Part shown: positions 49,386 through 64,000 of the stretch, in pieces
Numbering within the stretch: position 1 is the first letter of the stretch
Layout of the letters: every line of letters begins with the position of its first letter
From: Gongronella butleri
Lineage: Eukaryota; Mucoromycota; Mucoromycetes; Mucorales; Cunninghamellaceae
NCBI GenBank assembly: GCA_025201375.1
Contig: JAIWZP010000057.1
Coordinates: forward strand, 62,001-126,000
Reading direction: 5' to 3'
DNA length: 64,000 nucleotides
Notes under the pieces: model-generated
Database searches by the model: none
Told to the model about the DNA's origin: nothing
The model's input: only the letters and a program-made list of their open reading frames with translations
Position numbers and translations under genes: made by a program

Positions 49386-52300
49386 TTATAAAATTTGCAA
49401 TTTCCATTGGACGGATGCGATGACGGGCTTCTCGATTTCAAGTGGCACCTTGCTGGCCTCTTCAGCTTCCTCTTGCGACGCGTATTGCATTTGCGCCAGC
49501 TTCAATGGAACGAAAATGGTGGCCATTGCGTCTTTCAGATGCGTCAGCAAAGATTCAAACTTGGACTGGATCATACGCGCCTCGTCCACATAGTCAAACG
49601 GCACCAAGGCACGGAGCAGGTTGCCCATGTCATCTAAAGAAAAAAAGATGTGTGTTAGTGTCCTCGCCCGCAAATGCCAATTTCTCGCCATTGCTTACTT
49701 TGCATGATGCTCGCACGCTCATACAAGCGTTTGAGCGAGCTGACCAGGTATTCTTCTTCAAACACGGTGCCCTTTTTACCGCGCGCGCGCTTGCGCTCGT
49801 CGCGTCGCTTCTGCTTGGACGATTTCCTACTAAAAACACGAAATATGACGCGTCAGTAAGCTGCACCGTCGGTTTGACGCGCTTCTTCTACCTGCTGCGA
49901 GACGATGACGCGGTCGAGACGCGCGACGTGGCTTGTGTGTAACGTGTGAACTGGCTGTACATAGACGTGGTGTCGGAGAACATGTCGATATTATCCAGCG
50001 TGTCGTCATTTGGCAGCACTTGCGCTAAGAAAAAAAAAAGTGGAAAATGATGAAATGAGCCATGTGATTGTCCATTTGCCTAAAGACGCGCTTTTTCGTC
50101 GGATTGGATCGTACTTGGTTCGGGCTTTTTCTCGCGCAATTCCTTCAATCGCGCGGTCTGCTTGTTGAATTGTGTGGTGATCTCGTCCATGTCCTCATCC
50201 AGGTGTGTGTAGCCGTCAATGAGCGCGGGTTTGATGTGCGTCTCGACCAGATCCTCGCGATCGTGCGTGTATGCCTATAAAAAAGTGAGAAAATGTCGAA
50301 AAAGATGCACTTTCTTTTCTTTTTACCAATCGTGTGGCTTCATGCCACAGGCTGCCCTTTAGAAAGCAATCGATGGCCTCCTCGATGTCCTTTATATAAT
50401 CTTGGGCAATGGTGGCGGCTTCCTGGAAGCGGCGCTTGTCCTTTAGCTGGTCCAAAAGCTGATACGCGAGCGCCTGCGTGTCTTGGTTGGACAGCGCCAG
50501 CCGCTTGGCCAGTGCAAATGCCTCACGCCACGCCGACGCCATGCGGTACGACTGCAGCGCCTTGTCCAGGCTGCTGGCCATCGTGTACACTAAGAAAAAA
50601 ATCGTCAATATTTTCCGGGGGGGGGTTTTTTTTGTCATCATTTCCATTACCAATGCCTGCCTCCTCGTAGGCGGTCTTGCTGTCGAGATAGGCGCCATAA
50701 GCGTCGAGGATGACCTTTTTTTCGTTTGGCTTGTTGGCATAGATCTCGAGGGAGGTCTGATACAGCGCGTGCTTGTTCATGTAGTCAATCACCTCGTTGA
50801 ACCGCTCGTCGCCGGCCTGCGACAAGTTTTTCAGCGCCTTTCCATGGCGCTCCAGGTGGTCGTCGATCTTGAAGCGCTGATAATACGTGTCGAGGTTCTG
50901 CAGCTCTTGCAAAAAGGGGAGGTATTCACGTGGATCCTAGAAAAAAAAAACCAGCAAAAGTGAGACGCATTGCGTTTTTTTTTTCATTTTTTTCATTTTC
51001 TTTTTACCATCTGTGCCTGCTGGGCGACCATGAGGACGAGCGGGAAATTGTACATGCCGAGGGCGATGTTGTAGAGACTGTCAGCCTTGCACAAGAAGAT
51101 GGTGTATTTGAGGGCCTCCTCGGCCTTGGCGAGGTTTGTTTCACGGATGTGTGCGAGCAGCGACAAGGCCGCCTCGAGGTCGGGCGGTGTGCTGCGGACA
51201 TATGTGGACAGAATGGATTGCATGTACTTGTCCTGATCCAGCTCCATCAGCTCCTGACGCACGGCGTGGCAAATCTTGTTGACTTTGTTGGCCAATGCCT
51301 CAGCGGCATCTGCCTCCTCGGCCACAGCGACTTGCTGCTCCGCTGTGCTGCGATGCTTGTACATGGTCTTTGTCACGTCCTCGTTCCTAAGCGAAAAAAT
51401 AAATAAAAAAAGGCGTTGAGCTCTCCACTTTTTGTCCATTTTTGCCCTCTTTTTTCCGTTTTTTTTTTTTTTTTTTTTTTTACCGAAGATTGGACAAGAA
51501 CAGGTTGAGGTAGTCGACCTCGTTCACTTGCTTGACAAAGAGGGCGACATTGTCAAAGAATTGTTGCGGATTCTCGTCGAAAAGAATATTCAGATCGATG
51601 CGATTGCGGCGACATGTGACAAAAGCGGCGCGATAATCGAGCGCCTTTACATTTTCGCGGATGGATGCGAGTACAAACGCGCGTGGGCTGATTGTCTCGA
51701 GGTTGCCACGCGGCATCTACAAAAATGACAAACGCAATTGAGCGATCAGGAGGCCATAAAACACCTTTTTTTTTTTTTTTTTTTTTTTTTACCTGTAGGA
51801 CTAGATTGGATTTGCCCTGGGTTGCAAGCACAATACGTGCGCCACGCTCGACGCGTCGGTGTGACTCGTCATTGGCATCGGGCACATCGTCTGACAGCTT
51901 GAAGTCTATGGCGAAAAATGAAAAAAAGCAAGTTGTGAGTATGAAAATGCAACAAGTAGAACGTGTTTTTGTTTTTACCATCAAACTCAACATCCAGGGG
52001 CAAAAAGCGTGCGGTGTGGCTGGTGGTGGAGAAGACGAGCCAGTCGTGGCGCAAGAAAAACGACGTGGCTTCGGCGGAAAGGAGGCGATCGTTGGCATAC
52101 AGCTTACTGCGAGCGGACAGTGCAATGACGACGCGCTCCCTGCACGCATGATCCGCACCGACACGCGCCATAGCGATCCAGGGGCAGAATGTAGGCAACG
52201 TCAGCAGCACCAGGTGCGTCAATTCGTCGTTTTCCAGGCGCACTGGAGAAGAAAATCGTTGAACAACGGCTCTTCCTTTTTTTTATCCTTTTTTGATTTT

Positions 52301-54424
52301 TGCTATTTACCATCGTAGACGACGCCATTGTTGGTTTCAACCAGCAGGCCATTGGAGCTGGCATTGTAGTAGACTTGGCCGACGCTGCCGTTGATGGGCT
52401 TTGTCGCGGACAAGCGCGCACTATGATCATCATTGACCTTGGCCAAGCACATGATGTCCGACTGCGCCAGCTCGTCGTACACAATGTAAAACAGCTCATT
52501 GTCCGACAGTGCCGTCACGTGGCGCGGGAAGCTCGGGATATCGTCTTGAACAGATCTAAAATGAGTAAAAAAAGAAAAAAAAAAAAAAAAGGGCGGTAAA
52601 TAAACGCATCCTGGAAGTCATTGAAGCGATCTGCGTACGGCAAGATCACGGTGCCGGTCGCTTGAGGTGCGCCGTGGCCATTGGCAGGGAGCGTGAACAA
52701 GTTGGCTTGATATTCTGTCACGGTGACCAGGCGACAGGACGCGGCATCAGGAACAAAGGTGATCTGCTGGATTGGCTGCGGCGCCTGCACCTTGAACGAG
52801 CACATGGGAGGCGGCACGTTTTGGTGCTGGAACGGCGTCATGAGCGCGGCGTCTTAAAAAAAAAGGATGAGCAAAAAAAAAAAAAAAAAAAAGAGCGCTA
52901 TTTCTCTCTTTTTTCCATCTTACCTCCATCAATGACGGCCACGTAGCCGGCATTGTCGTGATGGATGCTGGTACTCGTCAGAATGGCCCAATTGAATTGA
53001 TAAGCGTGGTATCGGCCGTCTATAAAAGGGGGGAAAACGCGCGAAAATGAGCTTTTTTGACACGCGTCACGCGTCACACGGCCGTCAAATTGCATTTACC
53101 GCTGCCCACCATGTGCGCAAGAAGCGGGGACTCGACGTCCCACGCAAAGCCCGTGATGTGGTGACCATTGGGAAGCGTGATTTGCTGCTTGAGGTAGTAA
53201 TGATAATTGTTCATTGTCCACAGTTGCACTTTTTGCACAAAAAAGATAGAAAGAGGATAAGCAAACACGCGTCATTTTTCTCTCTTGTATCTTTTTTTCT
53301 TGCAAAGCACGCCGCTTACCCCTCTTTTGATTGTCGGATTCGAGCCAGATGGCAAGGACGGACGAATCGGCATTCCAAGCGACTTCGATGACGCGATGCT
53401 CGCCTTTTTCGCGCAGAGAAAACTCGCCGTGGCGCAGGCCATTGCGTTCGAAAAAGACAATGTCGTGGCGGTGGGGCAAGCGCTGGCTGCTGGTGATGAG
53501 ATTGCCCGAGGGACGCCAGTCCAGCACGTGTTCTAAATGATCGACGGGCTCGCTGGTATTCTGGAGCACGCCCTCGCGGTTGTACATGCGCACCACACGC
53601 GCGTCTAATAATAAAAAAAAAAAAAACAGGAATTGAGCCCCTGTTTTTTTTTCCTTTTTCTTGTCTTTTTTTTCGTTTTTTGCTTACTCTGGCTGGGATC
53701 GATGTCCGAGCAGACAAAGTACGAGCCGTCGCCGCGCCAGGCGATGCGCGCGCGTGTGTCGTCGTCGGGGGACGTGGTGAATTTGGATGTGTCGACCTTT
53801 GCAAGTGCAGCTTGCTTGCCAGCAGAGCCGTGGAATTGGGTTTCCTTTTTTCCCCAGCCGACGCTGTGTTGGACACCTTGACCCTGCTCTGCAACGTGCA
53901 GCGGGATCTCGGTGATCGTGTCGAAATCCTGCGTCATCTCCAGCACGTTCTTTTGGCCCGTGATCAGCACCACAAGATCTTGATCCGGACTCCATGCCAT
54001 GGCCTCGATCCCTGTATCGACCGAACCCACAACCTCCACCTAGTATAAAAAAAAAAAGAAGGTTGAGCGCGTGTTTTTCATGCAAAATCCATCCATTGGA
54101 AGGTCCTTTTACCGGGTCGTTGCCGTTGTCAAAGCGTTCCTTGTGCAAAAGCAGGATATCGCCGTCGCGTGTGCTCAAGCACACGGCCTGGAGGTCCGAG
54201 AGGTACGTGAAGCTGACGACGCCACCGGCAAGCGGTGTACGCGCCAGCTCGACGCACTCGAGATTCACGACAACATAGACACGAGTGGTGTCTTCTGTCT
54301 GTACAGCCACATACACCGTGTTTGACTCGACGTCCGTAGTGATAAACGACGCTGCGCTCATAGCCGACGTGCTGCTGCTTGTCACCTGCGCGCACGTGTG
54401 CTCCAATAGCTGCAGGCTGCGCAT
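49386..54424 (-). CDS. ELP1: Elongator complex subunit ELP1 (IKI3)
   Basis: Seventeen exons, from 54424-54113 to 49633-49386; 1290 aa, the usual length. The N-terminal half is two WD40 propellers ([72 protein letters not shown]). The C-terminal half is an alpha-solenoid ([46 protein letters not shown]). The highly basic [20 protein letters not shown] near residue 1180 is the conserved tRNA-binding/nuclear-localisation segment, followed by the dimerisation region to the stop. ELP1 is the scaffold of Elongator, which makes the cm5U/mcm5s2U wobble modifications of tRNA. The exon ending at 52606 uses an unusual donor (GC|GTTTAT), chosen because it keeps the frame. Confidence 0.95.
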
Positions 54425-55130
54425 AGTAAAGAGAAAAGTTAAAAAAAATGGGGTGTACAATAAAAAAAAAAAGTGAAAAAAGAAAGCAAAAAGAGCAAAA
54501 ATAAGGTGGCATGGTGGCTTCCGCACGATGCATTTTCAATGTCCGACTTTGGCGGCTGGCCTTAGGCATTGAGCCTAGAACGGGCGCGCTCGCTCTCGCT
54601 GTTCATATGACCTTGCCGCAGTTTTATTGGTTTCTTGGTCTTTTTTTCCCACCCATTGAGCAGCCACGATGACAGATACATTGAAAAAGACGTTGAAACA
54701 ATGAGTTGCAAGCAAATTAGGCAAGAAAAAGGCATAAAAAGAGGCACGAAAAGCAAGGGGGAAGACAAAAAAAATCAAGTCGGCCAATCAGAGCGCGTGT
54801 TCAAAAACAAAAAGACAGAGGGCGGTCACTGAAAACCCACAAAGGATGGAGCAGCGAGCAAAACAAGGCGGTCTTGTTTCTTTTTTCTTCTTTTTTTTTT
54901 CGTTCCCATCCACCCACCCTTCCTTTTTCCCCCTCTTTTCCCTTTCGACTGTGATTATACTTTTTCTTTGTTGATAGTCTGTTGTTTTATTCTTACTTTC
55001 ACATAGCAAAAGTATATCGCATCTCGTCCTTGTTTTTCTTCTTTTTCTTTCTTGTTGCTTTGTTTATTGTTTTTACTCGTTGATTCGGCATCCTCGCTTG
55101 TTGCTTCTCATCGAAAACGCTTAAACAACT
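54425..55130. promoter_or_regulatory. Divergent promoter region, ELP1 / RPB1
   Basis: 706 bp between two divergent starts. It contains A-rich sequence on the ELP1 side and a long T/C-rich stretch (about 54870-55080) before RPB1. No gene was supported. Confidence 0.5.
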
Positions 55131-61374
<6,244 letters not shown>

Positions 61375-61667
61375 GCTGCATGGATTTCATAGTGCACTAT
61401 TATGATTATCTGACCCCTTATTTTTTCTATCCGTCAACACAATCAAATAAAAAAAAGAGACTTGGAAATCCCATTTAGATCTTTTTTGAGGAAAAGACGA
61501 CGCGTCGGAGTCTGGGGGACGCGTTCAACATAATGCAACTCCGATTCCGGACGCGTTTGGCGCGCGATGTGGACCACCCGGTCGTCGATTGCCATGAAAT
61601 TATATCACCACCTGTAGAAAGGTGGCTCAATGTAGCAGTACGTATCATACCGTATGATACTGTATGA

Positions 61668-61670
<3 letters not shown>

Positions 61671-61733
<63 letters not shown>
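61671..61733 (+). repeat. Poly(A) tract, 63 nt
   Basis: Uninterrupted A run starting seven bases after a TACTGTATGATCT word. The exact length may be unreliable in any assembly. Confidence 0.95.
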
Positions 61734-61735
<2 letters not shown>

Positions 61736-62399
61736 TGGACAAGGACGAATAAATCATGCAAGACAATTTCGGCTCTTTGTATTTTATCTTTGACCTATGT
61801 GTCTTTTGCAAGAATTATCATATCCAGTGCAAAACCAAAACCAGTGCAATGTCTGGGACGCGTCGCCATCCACTACACTGCCGCTTGCAGCAAAGCGCTG
61901 CGATGCTGCCATGAATCACGTTCTACGGATACTGTAAGTATGATATATGATATGCATAATAAGATATGAATACTGTAAAGCAAATATGATATGATACAGT
62001 ATTGCCCAGTCGAGCTTCCAAAGTGTCAGCGGCGGTCCGGCGGAAGCTTGATGGGCAATTCCCAAAAAAAAAAAAAGGAAAGAGAGCGCGGCCAAGGGAG
62101 TGGGGCACGCGCGAGACAAACGAGACAAGGAAATGCATTTATGGGCGGCAGCCAGAAAAGGGCAGAGAGACAAGGCAAGGGCGGATGATCATGGTGGCGT
62201 GAGGAGCGAGTGGGATGAGGAAGCCAGCGATGCACGCAAAAAAAAAAAAGGAAAAAAGGTCAAAAAGGCGTGGCACATGTCGGGAACGCGGGGCGGCGGA
62301 TCCTGACAGTTGTAGAGCTGCCATTTTGCTGCTTACAGCGAGACCCTGCGAGGCATTCTTGAATCGTACAGTATCATTGGAATTCAAACCATGTTTTTC

Positions 62400-62760
62400 A
62401 AACTTTGCCGGTCTGCTGTGCCTCCAGAATTTTTTTTACAGCCTACGTGCCCGCCGATGAAAATCGTCGTACTGCGGCACGAACTACAGCCCAGTGCTCG
62501 CGACGGCTTCGTCCGATTTTTTTGAGCCTGCAAATTCCAAACCCCTGCGACTAGGCGGTTGTCGAGCAAATCGCGATCAAAATTTTGCTGAAAAAGTGGA
62601 TCTTCTCCGCGACTTTCGGCCACCATCCGTCGGCGAAACTAGTCTCATTCGATAGAGCTTCTATAGGCAATTTCGACACGTAAAAAGCACTGCTGGTTGT
62701 TTCTCCAGTTGTCGAGAAAATTGAGCTTGAAAATTAAACCAATGTTCGATGGAGTTTTGC
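62400..62760 (+). repeat. Composite repeat (families 3 and 2), short copy
   Basis: The same two blocks as at 35735-36960, but joined with only about 25 bp between them. Either this copy lost about 600 bp or the other gained it. Confidence 0.65.
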
Positions 62761-63822
62761 ACGCCCGCGTGCAAAGTTCGTCCATCGAGCGAACAAGCAA
62801 ACAATCTGAATGTAATGAACGTCCGAGTGCATCTCTTTCGATCGGAGCCATTTTCACCGCGATTCACAACTTTTTTTTTGAGAGACTGTGCTAAATTTGT
62901 GAAAATGTCAAGATTTGGATTCATCTGCAAAACAACGAGCCAATCGAGGAATCGACCCCTGTTTTTTAACATCTTGCTGAAAAGAGACGTGCCGAAATAC
63001 CTACATAGCTTATGTATGCAGAGTTTTCGGAGCAATCCATCTATGATACGACGGCCAAGTCAACCTGTCTGAATGATTTTTATCATACTATCATAGTGCA
63101 TGGTTCGCTGAAATACAGGCGCAATAATCGCGCAAAATTCGCATGTGCACGGGAAAGCTGGCGGTGATCCAAGCGCGATTTGATCGTGAAATAATTTTCT
63201 ATTACAGTATTGTGCTGTACGTAACAACTTATGATATGATACTGTAGGCTCATTTTTACAGTATCATTAAATTTTGGATGAGAAGCTTTTTTCACGTTGG
63301 AACCATTCACAAAGATGGAGTGCAGTGTTGAAACTTGGACCACTGGAAAGAGCGCATTTTGTTCTGTATAAACATGCCTGTGATCAATGAAAAATATGAG
63401 ATGTTTCGAGCGACATATGATATGATATAATGTTGTTGCTTTTGGTCGCGTGTCGTGGATACGATGGCGCGCATCAATGTTCTCTGTCGATACCTGTTTT
63501 GCTTTCTTGGTGTGATGGGATAGCTACAAGTGCCGTGGGGGGCTGCTCGACAATGGCAACACCTGGGGTTACGTAAAGCGCGTCTTTTTTTTTTTAATTT
63601 ATTACGCGCCTTTCAAGTATGGGCATTCCCTGTGCAATGTGATGTGGGCTAAGGGCGATTTTTGGCAAGAAAAAAAAACCAGCGCGGCGTTGATTGGCCA
63701 ACTCCGTGGTGTGCATTTGTTGCTGGTTTGGGCAGTTTCTTTTTCTTTTTCTTTTTCTTTTTCTTTTTGTTCACGCCCATTTCGCGCCCATTGCCTGATC
63801 CCGTTTGCTCTGTCTCAGCGCC

Positions 63823-63913
63823 ATGGACGACTTTGATATCACCAGCTTTAGGAGTAGTATTTATGCAGGACGCGGCCAAACGACGCAGGCGTCGCACATT
63901 GCCTCGCTTAAAC
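63823..63913 (+). CDS. Unidentified protein, first exon only
   Basis: ATG at 63823 after a T/C-rich leader starts MDDFDITSFRSSIYAGRGQT and continues QASHIASLK to a clean donor (C|GTAAGT at 63914). The rest lies beyond the window. The acidic start followed by a polar helical stretch is reminiscent of coiled-coil trafficking proteins, but no family can be named from 30 residues. Confidence 0.6.
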
Positions 63914-64000
63914 GTAAGTTTTGCATGTCATTAGGGGGAATGGATGGCACCTGTTGTGCAAAGACTGATGCTGGCTGTGTCTTTTCTTCTTCTTCTTTAT

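Larger units (their letters stand above)
61658..63263. repeat. TACTGTA/TACAGTA island 2
   Basis: Heptamers start at 61658, 61930, 61971, 61995, 62367, 63203, 63240 and 63257, with many ATGATA/TATCAT words nearby, as in island 1. Confidence 0.8.
61375..63822. other. AT-rich repeat island, no gene
   Basis: RPB1 3' region, a 63-base A tract, TACTGTA island 2 and composite repeat remnants. The end (about 63690-63820) is T/C-rich and leads into the partial gene. No supported gene inside. Confidence 0.6.

Overview
The window is nuclear DNA of a filamentous fungus. Genes are intron-rich, with mostly GT-AG introns of about 50-120 nt that often begin GTAAAA and end in a long T run before AG. Coding sequence is richer in G+C than the AT-rich, homopolymer-rich flanks. 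A fungal-type kinesin-1 tail, a RHO3-like GTPase, a stand-alone homoserine dehydrogenase and an arginine attenuator peptide (AAP) uORF on the carbamoyl-phosphate synthetase gene all say fungus. The intron style, the PL14-like lyase and the membrane kelch proteins suggest an early-diverging (zygomycete/Mucoromycota-like) lineage. That last placement is inference; no ribosomal marker is present.

Layout. 0-2.8 kb: one tRNA-Ser and a degenerate repeat. 2.8-9.8 kb: HAD-family hydrolase, then dynactin p150Glued (19 exons). 10.1-11.8 kb (minus): arginine-specific CPSase small subunit, with a spliced AAP uORF and GCN4-type sites. 11.8-15.6 kb: gene-poor, with a broken small secreted protein. 15.6-19.6 kb: kinesin-1 heavy chain. 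20.1-21.4 kb: secreted PL14-like lyase. 21.4-24.1 kb: repeats and a 40-bp perfect palindrome. 24.2-27.9 kb: a divergent pair of kelch membrane paralogues. 28.3-34.8 kb: PDH-phosphatase-like PP2C, BolA1 and alanyl-tRNA synthetase. 34.8-38.2 kb: an AT-rich island of repeats packed with TACTGTA/TACAGTA. 38.2-43 kb: homoserine dehydrogenase, RHO3-like GTPase (minus) and a TIA1/PUB1-type RNA-binding protein. 43.5-46.7 kb (minus): WDR91-like protein. 46.7-49.4 kb: repeat copy. 49.4-54.4 kb (minus): Elongator subunit ELP1. 55.1-61.4 kb: RNA polymerase II largest subunit with its CTD. 61.4-63.8 kb: a second TACTGTA island. 63.8 kb to the end: first exon of an unidentified gene.

How the genes fit together. 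Most are single-copy housekeeping genes. Three (CPA1, alanyl-tRNA synthetase, homoserine dehydrogenase) belong to amino-acid metabolism, and each has a TGA(C/G)TCA element upstream, as expected for general amino-acid control. CPA1 also carries the peptide-coding uORF that in other fungi stalls ribosomes when arginine is high. Here that uORF is interrupted by an intron, so splicing decides whether the attenuator exists. The exon models of all protein genes sum to whole codons, except dynactin p150, which carries one surplus base. All exon boundaries were read by eye from splice signals, frame and family similarity.
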